Assembly: GCA_012270125.1 (NCBI GenBank)
Contig: JAAXIY010000064.1
Coordinates: forward strand, 32,295 to 96,294
Origin: Paracoccaceae bacterium
Lineage (GTDB): Bacteria > Pseudomonadota > Alphaproteobacteria > Rhodobacterales > Rhodobacteraceae
Direction: 5' to 3'
Length of the DNA: 64,000 nt
The notes beneath the pieces are model-generated. The model did not search any database and was not told where the DNA came from. It saw only the letters and a program-made list of their open reading frames with translations. Numbering within the stretch: position 1 is the first letter of the stretch; every line of letters starts with the position of its first letter. This document shows positions 35,713-44,972 of this stretch, one piece after another. The translations under genes were made by a program, and so were the position numbers.

Positions 35713-37230
35713 ATGCTCGAAGGTTTGTTGATTGGTTTAGGGGCTGCATTTTCTTTCCAAAACATTGTTATGGTAATTCTCGGATGCCTAATTGGGACAT
35801 TTATCGGGATGCTGCCAGGTCTTGGCCCCATGTCCATAATAGCGATCATGATACCCGTTGCGATTACCATTGGAGATCCTTCGGCTGCATTAATTTTGCT
35901 AGCCGGCGTTTATTATGGAGCTATTTTTGGTGGATCAACATCCTCCATTTTATTAAACGCTCCGGGTGTTGCTGGCACAGTTGCAACGAGTTTTGATGGA
36001 TACCCCATGGCGCGTCGAGGACAGGCTGGTAAGGCGTTAACCGTCGCAGCTATAGCGTCATTTGCAGGTGGAACAATTGGTGCTGTCTTATTGATGATAT
36101 TTGCACCGGCTCTCTCAACCGTCGCTCTACTGTTTCACTCTGCCGAATACTTTGCACTAATGATTGTTGGCTTATCTGCAATCGCCGCATTTGCGGGCAG
36201 TGGAAATGTAGCAAAAGCAGTTTTAATGACTTTATTAGGCCTGATGATGGCAACGGTCGGGGAGGGTGCTCTTTTTAATATGCCCAGGTTCACAATGGGT
36301 TTGATGGACCTCCAATCTGGGTTTAGTTTTATCACTCTTGCTATGGCTATGTTTGCTTTACCAGAGGCTATATTTTTAGTAATGAACCCGGCTCGTTCTG
36401 TACAAGGTGGAAATAAAAACGACATAAAAGACCTACGTATTTCTCGTGAGGAAGGCCGTCAGATTGCACCTGTTATAGGAAGGCAATCTATCCAAGGGTT
36501 TTTTATAGGTGTTTTGCCTGGGGCTGGTGCAACAATCGCATCATTTTTGGGTTATGCGGTAGAGCGCAATCTTGCTCCAGAAAAAGAGCAAAAAGAATTT
36601 GGAAAAGGCTCAATTAAAGGTTTAGCAGCTCCAGAGACTGCCAATAATGCAGCTTGCACAGGGTCCTTTGTACCTTTGCTTACGCTGGGTATTCCAGGGT
36701 CAGGAACTACAGCTATTTTATTGGGTGCATTAATTGCCTTGAATGTAACTCCTGGACCGAGACTTATGTCTGATAGTCCAGAAATATTCTGGGCGGTCAT
36801 CGTATCAATGTACATCGGTAATATTGTTTTGTTGATCTTAAATTTACCATTAATTCCGTATATTGCGAAAGTACTTACAATTCCCAGAACCTATTTAATT
36901 CCATTTATTTTATTTTTCACACTAATGGGTAGTTACATAGGGCAAAACAATTCGACTGAGTTATTGATTTTAGTTGGTTTCGGTGTGTGTGCTACCATTT
37001 TGAAGTTTGCTGATTATCCTTTGGCTCCTCTATTAATAGGTTTTATTTTGGGAAGTATGCTAGAAGATAATTTTTCTCGTTCAATGCAATTGTATGATGG
37101 TGTTGGTTTTATCTTTGAAAGGCCAATGACTTTAGGTTTGATTATTTTAGCAATGGTTCTGATTGTTTTACCAAGTCTTAGGTCTAGATTTTCAAAAAAA
37201 ATTGGTGGTGATGTCGCTGAAGGTGACTGA
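35713..37230 (+). CDS. tctA: TTT transporter large membrane subunit (TctA family)
   Basis: 505 residues with about eleven to twelve hydrophobic segments. The first family block is GTFIGMLPGLGPMSIIAIMI and the repeated equivalent FIGVLPGAGATIASFLGYAV follows near residue 263; this internal duplication is characteristic of TctA. It is the cation-coupled permease of the tripartite transporter. It is the last gene of the sulfonate region and ends 12 bases from the convergent ybbP gene. Confidence 0.92.
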   Translation: MLEGLLIGLGAAFSFQNIVMVILGCLIGTFIGMLPGLGPMSIIAIMIPVAITIGDPSAALILLAGVYYGAIFGGSTSSILLNAPGVAGTVATSFDGYPMARRGQAGKALTVAAIASFAGGTIGAVLLMIFAPALSTVALLFHSAEYFALMIVGLSAIAAFAGSGNVAKAVLMTLLGLMMATVGEGALFNMPRFTMGLMDLQSGFSFITLAMAMFALPEAIFLVMNPARSVQGGNKNDIKDLRISREEGRQIAPVIGRQSIQGFFIGVLPGAGATIASFLGYAVERNLAPEKEQKEFGKGSIKGLAAPETANNAACTGSFVPLLTLGIPGSGTTAILLGALIALNVTPGPRLMSDSPEIFWAVIVSMYIGNIVLLILNLPLIPYIAKVLTIPRTYLIPFILFFTLMGSYIGQNNSTELLILVGFGVCATILKFADYPLAPLLIGFILGSMLEDNFSRSMQLYDGVGFIFERPMTLGLIILAMVLIVLPSLRSRFSKKIGGDVAEGD

Positions 37231-37242
37231 TTTTTTGATATC

Positions 37243-39780
37243 TTAGTATTCCGAACGAAGTACTGATGACGTGCTCGCGCGCATGGCTCTTAAAGAAAAG
37301 TACAAACCTGCGAAAACATTTGCAAATATACCACCAAAGACAACGGCAAATGCATTAAGCCACATTATCGTATACTCTGTTCCCATTACATAACTGCATA
37401 CTGCCCATGCTCCTAAAACGCCAATTAATAATGCAACTGCACCAGCCACCCCACCAAGTAAGATTGATCGAAGTGCAAAGCTAAATATAATAGATGCAGT
37501 GCTTGCGCCTAGTGCTTTTAGAATAGCAGCTTCGTATTTACGTGCTTTTTCAGTGGATGCCGCTGTCCCCACTAAAACTAAAAACCCTGTCAAAATTGTT
37601 GTGGTCGCTCCATATAAAACTACGGAAGAAATAGAAGAAAGAATATTAGAGACTTGAGCAATTGCTTCTTTAATTCTTACAGCAGTAATATTAGGAAATT
37701 TGCTGGCAACTTTTCGCAGCAACTCAGCTTCAGCTTTTGGATCTGCATAAACTGTTGAAATAAAGGAATGAGGAGCATTTTGTAACGCATGAGGGTTCAT
37801 TGACATTATGAACCCTATTCCTGCGGTAGAAAAATCAACGTCTCTAAAGCTAGTAATGGTCGCATTAATATCGCGACCCATGATATTGACTGTCAGTTCA
37901 TCCCCAAGAGATAAGCCCATTTCTCTGCCTTCTTCTTCAGCAAAACTTATTTGAGCAGGGCCCTCATAACCCGGCTCCCACCAAACACCTTCAGTGATTT
38001 TACTTCGTTCAAGTGGTTTGCTTGAGTAAGTGAGCCCGCGGTCACCTCTAAGAACCCAATGATCCCCTGCATACTCTTTTGCAGGCATACCATTGATCCG
38101 CGATATTATACCTCTAATCATGGGAGCTTCATCAAATGAAGTCACATCTTTATCGGTTTCCATAATTTGACGAAATTCTGGCATTTGGGACTTTTGGATA
38201 TCAATAAAAAAATATGAAGGTGCCACATCAGGTAAATCTTGTTGGATTGAAGTTCTAATATTTCCGCCGATTTGCCCAATACTAGATAGTACGGATAGGC
38301 CAATTCCTATTGATAAGATGACAATAATAGCACCTTCTTTTGGGCCCGTAATTGCTGAAAGTGCCCATCTCAATTTAGGATTAAATCTTAATTTTATTCT
38401 AATTTTTTGAGTGATTATCCTGATTGCAGCAGCGACTAGAGTTAAGCAGAGAAAAGCAGAGCTAATGGCTAAAGCGGTCCAAAGCGTGAGTTTTATTGAT
38501 CCTGTAAAATAAGAGGCTAAAGCAATTAAAAAAAGTATACATCCTGAAATAGCAGCAAGATATACAAATCGAGGAAGTTTATAATTAGCTTCCGTTTCAT
38601 TTCTGAATAACTCGGAAGAGTTAACGTTCTCAATGCTAGATAAAGGCCATAACGAAAAGGTTATTGCAGTAACTAATCCATAAATGATTGCCTCAAAAAT
38701 TGGTTGAAAATAGATACCTATTTTTACTGGGATTGGAATGGTGTCTGTGATCCAGTTTCCGAGTAAAAAAGGACCAATACTCCCCAAACAGACCCCTATT
38801 AAAATACCTAATGAAGAAAAACATAATATTTGGATAAAGTAAGTCTGAAAAATAATATTATTTGATGCGCCTATACTCCTGAGCGTCGCTATTGTAGCCG
38901 TTTTAAGAAGTAAATAGCTTCTAACTGACGCTGCAATTCCAACGCCACCAACAATCAATCCCGATAATCCAACTAATACTAAAAAAGTTTCTAATCTTCT
39001 AACAAACTCACTGATGCCGGGAGCAGCATTTCGTGCATCTTTCCAACGCATACCGGTTGTTTCAAACTTCTCTACAGCAGTTTTTGACACTGTATCTAAA
39101 TTTATATTTTCTTTCAGATCTAGCCGGTATTTGGTTGAAAAAAGTGTCCCAGGTGTGAGGAGGCCTGAGTCCTCTAGGTCGGTAGTATAAACAATTGTTC
39201 TCGGCCCCAACCCAAAACCGTCGCTACCATTATCAGGAATAGTTTCAATCACACCTCCAAGGTGAAATTGTGTCTGACCTAATTTAAAAGTATCACCAAG
39301 CTTTAAATCTAAACGGTCTACTAAAATTTTTTCGATAACTGCTCCTGGCAATCCTTTTCTTTTTTGTAATGCGTCAGAAAGAATTACATCAGAGAAAAGA
39401 TTTACTTCACCCATTAGTGGATAATTTTCATCTACGGCTTTCACTTGAGTGAGCACCCGTTCAGTTGTTTCTCGTTCGACCAAAATCATTGAACGAAAAT
39501 CAACTATTTCGCTTATAGTATTTGCTTTTTCTTCAAGCCAAGCGAGCTCAGTCGGATTTGCAAATCTGTAGGTGAACTCTGCTTCTGCATCACCACCTAA
39601 TAATAAAGCACCTTCTTCGCTAAGACCCTTTTCAATACCACTTTTGATTGAGCCAATAATTGTAATTGTTGCAACCCCAAGCACTAAACAAGCAATCAAC
39701 ACCTTAAAACCGAGAAAACCGTTCCGTATTTCTCGCTTTGCAAGTTGCCAAGAGATTGGTAGTCCTCGAAGATTTTTCAT
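37243..39780 (-). CDS. ybbP: FtsX-like ABC permease, YbbP type
   Basis: 845 residues with an N-terminal membrane segment (about 28-48), a large periplasmic region, membrane segments around 270-400, further segments near 415-500, a second periplasmic region and a final set near 720-840. This double FtsX arrangement matches YbbP. It pairs with the YbbA ATPase encoded upstream; the start overlaps the ybbA stop by 4 bases. With the divergent tesA it forms the ybbP-ybbA-tesA cluster found across proteobacteria, thought to move or release lipophilic molecules. No substrate is known for certain. Confidence 0.86.
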   Translation of the reverse strand: MKNLRGLPISWQLAKREIRNGFLGFKVLIACLVLGVATITIIGSIKSGIEKGLSEEGALLLGGDAEAEFTYRFANPTELAWLEEKANTISEIVDFRSMILVERETTERVLTQVKAVDENYPLMGEVNLFSDVILSDALQKRKGLPGAVIEKILVDRLDLKLGDTFKLGQTQFHLGGVIETIPDNGSDGFGLGPRTIVYTTDLEDSGLLTPGTLFSTKYRLDLKENINLDTVSKTAVEKFETTGMRWKDARNAAPGISEFVRRLETFLVLVGLSGLIVGGVGIAASVRSYLLLKTATIATLRSIGASNNIIFQTYFIQILCFSSLGILIGVCLGSIGPFLLGNWITDTIPIPVKIGIYFQPIFEAIIYGLVTAITFSLWPLSSIENVNSSELFRNETEANYKLPRFVYLAAISGCILFLIALASYFTGSIKLTLWTALAISSAFLCLTLVAAAIRIITQKIRIKLRFNPKLRWALSAITGPKEGAIIVILSIGIGLSVLSSIGQIGGNIRTSIQQDLPDVAPSYFFIDIQKSQMPEFRQIMETDKDVTSFDEAPMIRGIISRINGMPAKEYAGDHWVLRGDRGLTYSSKPLERSKITEGVWWEPGYEGPAQISFAEEEGREMGLSLGDELTVNIMGRDINATITSFRDVDFSTAGIGFIMSMNPHALQNAPHSFISTVYADPKAEAELLRKVASKFPNITAVRIKEAIAQVSNILSSISSVVLYGATTTILTGFLVLVGTAASTEKARKYEAAILKALGASTASIIFSFALRSILLGGVAGAVALLIGVLGAWAVCSYVMGTEYTIMWLNAFAVVFGGIFANVFAGLYFSLRAMRASTSSVLRSEY

Positions 39781-40451
39781 GGATTAAATATTTCGCCATC
39801 AGAGATTTTGATTTTTCTTCCACAGCGATTTGCTAAATCTACATCATGAGTTACTAGAACCAGAGTGGCGTTGTGCTCACCATGAAGCTCAAATAAATAG
39901 TCTGCTACAATTTTTCCGTTTTCATAATCCAAATTTCCAGTTGGCTCATCTGCCAGCAAAATTTTTGGCTTGGCAATAATTGCTCTTGCGAGAGCCGTTC
40001 TTTGCTGCTCGCCACCTGATAATTGTGATGGAAAATGCGATAATCTATCTTCAAGGCCTACTTTTCCCAATGCCTCTTCTGCTAGGCCAAAGGCATCTTT
40101 ATTTCCGCTTAATTCTAGGGGAACTGCAACATTTTCTAATGCAGTCATTGTTGGGATAAGATGGAAAGACTGGAAAACTATTCCAACATTATTCCTTCTG
40201 AAGCTTGCTAGTTTATTTTCATTCATTTCGCCAAGATTTTGGCCTAACAGCTTTATCGAACCGTTTGAAATCCGCTCCAATCCGCCCATGAGCATTAGAA
40301 GCGAAGACTTGCCAGATCCTGAGGGTCCAACAATACCGATGCTTTCACCTTCTTGAATATCAATTGAAATATCTTTTAGTATATCCACAATCCCAGCATT
40401 ACCATCTAAAGATAATGAGACATTTTCTATTAATATTGAGGGCCTCTGCAT
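39777..40451 (-). CDS. ybbA: ABC transporter ATPase, YbbA type
   Basis: 224-residue LolD/MacB-family ATPase. Walker A is GPSGSGKSS, the Q-loop IVFQSFHLIPTMTALENVAV is typical of LolD-type proteins, the signature is LSGGEQQR and Walker B is ILLADEPTGNLD. It overlaps ybbP by 4 bases. Its ATG (40451-40449) overlaps the tesA ATG on the other strand in a CATG. A TAGG element lies about 10 bases upstream of the start. Confidence 0.9.
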   Translation of the reverse strand: MQRPSILIENVSLSLDGNAGIVDILKDISIDIQEGESIGIVGPSGSGKSSLLMLMGGLERISNGSIKLLGQNLGEMNENKLASFRRNNVGIVFQSFHLIPTMTALENVAVPLELSGNKDAFGLAEEALGKVGLEDRLSHFPSQLSGGEQQRTALARAIIAKPKILLADEPTGNLDYENGKIVADYLFELHGEHNATLVLVTHDVDLANRCGRKIKISDGEIFNP

Positions 40452-41148
40452 GATAAAATACCTAAGAAACTTTTATTGTGTAGTTAGATATGAAGCAAAA
40501 AATCTGCTGTACAAGGCCATTATTCCGCTAATTATATATATGGCGCCAACTCTTGCCTATTCTGAACAAAAAGTTTTCATATTGGGTGATAGTATAACTC
40601 ATGGTTTTGGTTTAGCAGTTGAAGATGGTCTTGTTAATCAATTATCAAATTGGTTCGCGAGTGAAGGTTTGAACATCACTTTTATCAACGGTGGAGTTTC
40701 TGGGGACACAACAGCGGGTGGCTTAGAGCGGCTGTCTTGGTCTTTAACGGATGATGTATCAGCATTGGTGGTTGCTCTTGGGGCTAATGATGTTTTACGT
40801 GGTTTCCCACCTGAGTTAACGAGAGAAAACTTATCAGCCATCATTGACATCGCTGAAAATAATAAAACCCCAGTCCTGTTAGTTGGAACATATGCACCTG
40901 GAAACTATGGCGAACAATATAAATTAGATTTCGATGCTATTTTTACAGATCTCGTCGAAGAGAAGCGTATTGCATATATTGATAGCTACTTTAAGCCTAT
41001 GATTGATGACATTAAAAATGGCAAAGATGTGTCATACCTTTTGCAAGCTGATGGTTTGCACCCAAACCCAGCCGGCGTGAAAGTAATTGTTGAGTATATC
41101 TCACCACAAATTCTAAAATTTTTAAGAAAAGAAAAAATCATTCAGTGA
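40450..41148 (+). CDS. tesA: Periplasmic GDSL arylesterase/thioesterase, TesA type
   Basis: 232 residues. A signal segment ends near TLAYSEQ; the polar first ~22 residues are long for a signal peptide. SGNH blocks are visible: GDSITHGFG with S48, the glycine in GVSGDTTAGG, the asparagine in GANDVLRG, and DGLHPNPAG with the catalytic Asp and His. The enzyme hydrolyses acyl esters or thioesters in the periplasm. GAGG lies about 9 bases before the ATG at 40450. No other in-frame ATG lies before the hydrophobic core, so this start is probably right despite overlapping the divergent ybbA start. Confidence 0.88.
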   Translation: MIKYLRNFYCVVRYEAKNLLYKAIIPLIIYMAPTLAYSEQKVFILGDSITHGFGLAVEDGLVNQLSNWFASEGLNITFINGGVSGDTTAGGLERLSWSLTDDVSALVVALGANDVLRGFPPELTRENLSAIIDIAENNKTPVLLVGTYAPGNYGEQYKLDFDAIFTDLVEEKRIAYIDSYFKPMIDDIKNGKDVSYLLQADGLHPNPAGVKVIVEYISPQILKFLRKEKIIQ

Positions 41149-41257
41149 GTTAATCTATTTATAGAATATCTACTGTTATTAGGTGGATAAATTTTAAATA
41201 CTTTTCATTTGGTTTTATTTCGCCTATGCACGTGTCCATAATAATTAAGGAGAGAAC

Positions 41258-41476
41258 ATGGCTAAGGAAGAATTGCTCGAATTTCCAGGTGTCGTAAAGG
41301 AACTCCTGCCAAACGCGACATTTCGAGTTGAGCTAGAAAACGGCCATGAAATCATCGCTCATACGGCAGGTAAAATGCGAAAGAACAGAATTCGTGTTCT
41401 TGCAGGAGATAAAGTTCAAGTGGAGATGACACCATACGATCTGTCAAAAGGTCGTATAAATTACCGCTACAAGTAA
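41258..41476 (+). CDS. infA: Translation initiation factor IF-1
   Basis: 72 residues, the S1/OB-fold factor that occupies the A site during initiation. Typical sequence [13 protein letters not shown] and [18 protein letters not shown] is unmistakable. A good GGAGAG site lies about 6 bases upstream. It is followed 3 bases later by maf, as in many alphaproteobacteria. Confidence 0.97.
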   Translation: MAKEELLEFPGVVKELLPNATFRVELENGHEIIAHTAGKMRKNRIRVLAGDKVQVEMTPYDLSKGRINYRYK

Positions 41477-41479
41477 GAC

Positions 41480-42061
41480 GTGAAATTAATTTTAGGTTCA
41501 GGCAGTCCTCGCCGAAGAGAGATACTGGCACAAGTCGGGATAACACCGGCTGAAATTCGTGCTCCAAATATTGATGAAACGCCTCTCAAAAAAGAATTAC
41601 CCCTTGAGTATTGCAGAAGAATTGCCGAAAAAAAAATTCAAGCATTAGAATTAGCTGATGATGAAATCGCTCTTTGTGCGGATACAACAGTTGCATTGGG
41701 TAGGCGAATTTTAGGGAAACCTTCTGATCGGAAAGAAGCGAGCAGTTTCTTATCTCTTTTATCTGGAAGACGGCACAAAGTTATCACGTGTGTAGCGGTC
41801 AAAAAACAAAATCAAGTCAAAGTAAAAGACGTAATAAGCGTAGTTAAAATGAAGGTTCTCTCCTTTCAGGAAATAGAAGCTTATTTAGATAGTGGGGACT
41901 GGGAGGGTAAAGCAGGAGGGTATGGAATACAGGGTCCTGCCGCTTCTTTTATTCCATGGATAAGCGGTTCCTATACCGGTATAGTTGGACTGCCTTTAAC
42001 TGAAACAATAAATTTGTTGGGTTCTTTAAAATACCCAATCTTCGGTAGCAAAGATGGTTAA
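41480..42061 (+). CDS. maf: Maf-like nucleoside triphosphate pyrophosphatase
   Basis: 193 residues starting with GTG at 41480. The Maf signature [11 protein letters not shown] is at the N-terminus, and [15 protein letters not shown] and the RRHKVITCV block follow. Maf proteins hydrolyse dTTP/UTP or modified nucleotides. It overlaps the RNase gene by 8 bases. Confidence 0.92.
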   Translation: MKLILGSGSPRRREILAQVGITPAEIRAPNIDETPLKKELPLEYCRRIAEKKIQALELADDEIALCADTTVALGRRILGKPSDRKEASSFLSLLSGRRHKVITCVAVKKQNQVKVKDVISVVKMKVLSFQEIEAYLDSGDWEGKAGGYGIQGPAASFIPWISGSYTGIVGLPLTETINLLGSLKYPIFGSKDG

Positions 42062-43070
42062 AAGATCAATTGTTCTAGATCATTTTAAAAATCTTGAAGC
42101 ATCTGCTCTTGTTGTTGATGGTGTTTTGCAAGATTTTTTTATAGAAAGTGATATTCCTGCTCCCGGGCAGATTTACCGAGCGACTGTTGATCGACCTCTT
42201 AAGGGACAAGGCGGTTATTTTCTTAAAACTCCGGACGGCTCTGCATTTTTGCGGCAGGGTAAAGGTTTAGCTCAAGGTTCATGTATTTTGGTTCAAGTAT
42301 CGGGTTTTGCAGAAACTGGAAAAGCGATGCCAGTGAGCCAAAAAATTCTTTTGAAGAGCCGATATGTAATTATCACCCCAGAGAACCCTGGCCTTAACAT
42401 TTCAAGACAAATAAAAAATGAAGACCGTAGAGAGGAATTAGTTTCTTTGATACGGAGTAATCTAGATGACTTTCAAGAAGGAATGATCCTTCGGTCTAGT
42501 TGTAAAAATGCTGCTGACAAAGAAATTTTAGATGATGCACAGGAAATGCTCAGCTTGGCTGAGAAAATATATTCTGACGACTCAAGTGAGCAAGAATTGA
42601 TCTTAGAAGCGGATAGGCCTCATGCCCTTGCTTGGCGCGAATGGTCTGAGGATGCAGATGTTTTCTCTGAAAGTGGAAGCTTTGAAACTCTGGGAATATT
42701 AGACTTATTGGACGAATTAAAATCTGACAGAATTGAAACTAATGCTGGGCATTATTTCGTCGAAACCACTAGAGCATGTGCGACGGTAGACATAAATACG
42801 GGATCGGATACAAGTCCTGCGGCTGCCCTCAAAGCAAATCTAGCTACTGCTCATGATCTTCCAAGGCAGCTGCGTTTACGTGGAATTGGAGGGCAAATAA
42901 TCATAGACCCAGCGCCCATTTCAAAAAAAGACAGAAAGATTTTTGACTCAGCGCTACGATCGGCATTTCGAAAAGATACTGTTGAAACCAATATTGTTGG
43001 CTGGACAGCTATGGGCCACATTGAATTACAACGTGCCAGGGTTCGGCGTAGCTCTAGTGAAATAATATAA
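42054..43070 (+). CDS. Short ribonuclease E/G-family protein
   Basis: 338 residues, shorter than RNase G (~490). The catalytic core is recognisable in the late [20 protein letters not shown] block, where the aspartate and asparagine-like metal positions of the family lie, and [14 protein letters not shown]. The N-terminal S1-like region is reduced. This compact form follows maf in many Rhodobacterales, usually before the zinc-finger gene yacG; no yacG is visible here, because leuA follows convergently 20 bases later. RNA cleavage activity is likely but unproven for the short form. Confidence 0.82.
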   Translation: MVKRSIVLDHFKNLEASALVVDGVLQDFFIESDIPAPGQIYRATVDRPLKGQGGYFLKTPDGSAFLRQGKGLAQGSCILVQVSGFAETGKAMPVSQKILLKSRYVIITPENPGLNISRQIKNEDRREELVSLIRSNLDDFQEGMILRSSCKNAADKEILDDAQEMLSLAEKIYSDDSSEQELILEADRPHALAWREWSEDADVFSESGSFETLGILDLLDELKSDRIETNAGHYFVETTRACATVDINTGSDTSPAAALKANLATAHDLPRQLRLRGIGGQIIIDPAPISKKDRKIFDSALRSAFRKDTVETNIVGWTAMGHIELQRARVRRSSSEII

Positions 43071-43090
43071 AAATAATCACTATGGCTGCA

Positions 43091-44659
43091 CTAAGAAACA
43101 TCTTTCCAATTAACTTCTCGTTTATTTTGTCCGGTTCTACCTCTACGAATAAACAATCTATTTAGCGCATTTATATATGCTTTTGCGCTCGCAACAACGG
43201 TATCAGTATCAGCAGATTGTCCAGTTGCTATGTTTCCCTCTTCTTCCATTCGAACAGTGACTGTAGCCTGAGCGTCAGTGCCCTCAGTGACAGCATGAAC
43301 TTGGTACAATTGAAGATGTGCGTTATGCTGATAAAGTGATTTTACTGCATTAAAAGTAGCATCCACCGGTCCATCACCTGTAGCGGTAGTTGATGACTCT
43401 TTCCCGCCAATGGTTAATGTCATAGCTGCCTCCTGAGGCCCACTTGTGCCACAAATCACCTTAAGCTCATTTAACACAATGTGATCATTTGCAGCATCTT
43501 CACCAGCTTGCATTAGGGCAATTAGGTCTTCATCGTAAACTTCTTTCTTACGGTCAGCTAATTCTTTGAATCTGACAAACACATCCTTCAGTTGGTTGTC
43601 GGCCAAGTTATATCCTAATTCCTGTAATTTTGATCGAAGAGCTGCGCGGCCCGAGTGTTTTCCTAAAACTAAATTTGTAGCTGAAAGTCCAACGTCTTCA
43701 GGGCGCATAATCTCAAATGTTTCAGAATTTTTTAACATGCCATCTTGGTGTATTCCACTTTCATGAGCAAAAGCATTTTTTCCTACAATGGCTTTGTTAA
43801 ACTGCACTGGGAAACCTGAAACAGAGGCAACGCGTCTAGATATATTCATGATTTTTGACGTATTGATATTAGTGTAAAATGGCATGATATCGCTACGCAC
43901 TTTTAGCGCCATAACTACCTCTTCAAGAGCAGTGTTGCCTGCGCGTTCGCCCAGTCCATTTATTGTACATTCAATCTGCCTAGCTCCACCTTCTACAGCG
44001 GCTAGAGAATTTGCTGTAGCCATACCTAAATCATTGTGACAGTGCGTGGCAAAAATAACTTCATCCGCTCCTGGCACTTTTTCTATCAACATTTTTATAA
44101 GATCGGCTGATTCAAGAGGAGCGGTATAGCCCACAGTATCTGGAATATTTATGGTTGTAGCTCCAGCTTTAATGGCTATTTCGACAACACGACAAAGATA
44201 ATCATGTTCTGTCCTGGTTGCATCCATTGGAGACCATTGAATATTGTCACAAAGGTTTCTGGCGTGTGTAACCGTATCATGAATTCTCTCGGCCATTTGA
44301 TCCTTGTCTAAATTCGGTATCGCACGGTGAAGAGGTGATGTGCCAATAAATGTATGAATTCTTGGTTTATCTGAGTTTCGCACAGCATCCCAACAGCGAT
44401 CAATATCACCAAAGTTAGCTCGCGCCAGACCACAGATAACGGCTGTTTTGCTGCGTTCCGCTATTTCACTTACGGCTTTAAAGTCTCCTTCTGATGCGAT
44501 TGGGAAACCTGCTTCAATGATATCAACTCCCATATCATCAAGTAACTCTGCTATCTCTAATTTCTCTTCATGAGTCATCGTGGCGCCGGGCGATTGTTCA
44601 CCATCTCGAAGCGTAGTGTCGAAAATTACTACGCGGTCTTTGTCTGCTTGCTGTTTCAT
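43091..44659 (-). CDS. leuA: 2-isopropylmalate synthase
   Basis: 522 residues. The catalytic domain starts DTTLRDGEQSPGATM and includes the metal-binding HCHNDLGMA motif; a linker and the C-terminal LeuA dimer regulatory domain (about 400-510, including VDATFNAVKSLYQH) bind leucine for feedback inhibition. The enzyme condenses acetyl-CoA with 2-oxoisovalerate in leucine synthesis. It is preceded by a 313-base region holding a leucine-rich leader peptide and competing RNA hairpins, so leucine-responsive attenuation is likely. An AAGAGA element precedes the start. Confidence 0.96.
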   Translation of the reverse strand: MKQQADKDRVVIFDTTLRDGEQSPGATMTHEEKLEIAELLDDMGVDIIEAGFPIASEGDFKAVSEIAERSKTAVICGLARANFGDIDRCWDAVRNSDKPRIHTFIGTSPLHRAIPNLDKDQMAERIHDTVTHARNLCDNIQWSPMDATRTEHDYLCRVVEIAIKAGATTINIPDTVGYTAPLESADLIKMLIEKVPGADEVIFATHCHNDLGMATANSLAAVEGGARQIECTINGLGERAGNTALEEVVMALKVRSDIMPFYTNINTSKIMNISRRVASVSGFPVQFNKAIVGKNAFAHESGIHQDGMLKNSETFEIMRPEDVGLSATNLVLGKHSGRAALRSKLQELGYNLADNQLKDVFVRFKELADRKKEVYDEDLIALMQAGEDAANDHIVLNELKVICGTSGPQEAAMTLTIGGKESSTTATGDGPVDATFNAVKSLYQHNAHLQLYQVHAVTEGTDAQATVTVRMEEEGNIATGQSADTDTVVASAKAYINALNRLFIRRGRTGQNKREVNWKDVS

Positions 44660-44677
44660 TTTTGGATCTCTTTTATT

Positions 44678-44756
44678 CTACTAAGTTGGTGGTGCGGTGG
44701 TCTGCCCCTCTGAGCGGTCGCACCAGACAATGGCACGCTCAGAGGCAGCTTAGTAG
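44678..44756 (-). promoter_or_regulatory. Leucine attenuator-like RNA structure upstream of leuA
   Basis: On the minus strand, CTACTAAG (44756-44749) pairs with CTTAGTAG (44685-44678), an 8-bp outer stem, and CCTCTGAGCG (44745-44736) pairs with CGCTCAGAGG (44716-44707), a 10-bp inner stem. The inner-hairpin loop contains TGGTGCG, which can pair with the downstream CGCACCA, giving a competing or pseudoknotted form. The first strands of both stems overlap the leucine codons and the stop of the leader peptide, so a ribosome paused there would change the pairing. No T-run follows, so it may act on translation or through Rho. Confidence 0.75.
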
Positions 44757-44822
44757 CAGGCGCAGGTCAGTTTTTTGTAACGCCTCTTTAGAAGTTGCTT
44801 TTAATATTAATTCACAAATCAT
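44739..44822 (-). CDS. Leucine leader peptide (leuL-like), 27 residues
   Basis: A minus-strand frame from ATG (44822-44820) to TGA (44741-44739) encodes 27 residues, 8 of them leucine. The last nine residues read DLRLLLSCL, with codons CTG, CTG, CTA, CTA and CTC, and the frame stops inside the inner regulatory hairpin. Such leucine runs just before a biosynthetic gene are the hallmark of attenuation peptides. There is no Shine-Dalgarno upstream; the A of the ATG lies 7 bases after a TATAGT -10-like element, so a leaderless transcript is possible. The peptide is short and its family is not recognised; the context makes the assignment. Confidence 0.78.
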   Translation of the reverse strand: MICELILKATSKEALQKTDLRLLLSCL

Positions 44823-44828
44823 AAGACA

Positions 44829-44834
44829 ACTATA
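44829..44834 (-). promoter_or_regulatory. Candidate -10 element for leuL-leuA
   Basis: TATAGT on the minus strand ends 7 bases before the A of the leader ATG, which would put the transcription start at the ATG. A -35 at standard spacing is weak (GTTTTA). The region upstream to 44960 is AT-rich with no other convincing promoter. Confidence 0.4.
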
Positions 44835-44972
44835 CACCGTTGTTAAGAAATTAAAACCCAGTTTTCATGCTAGAAAACAAAGAACTAAATTAAATAATTC
44901 TTAACAATCAAAGTTTTTTCTATATCTATGGAAATTCTAATTTTGGAAATTTAATCGATATTGAGAGAAATA

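Noticed and set aside
44678..44756. Ordinary intrinsic terminator before leuA
   Set aside because: The stems are strong but no T-run follows on the minus strand.
44662..44904. 80-codon + strand frame over the leuA leader
   Set aside because: It runs through the leucine leader and hairpins on the other strand and has no family resemblance.
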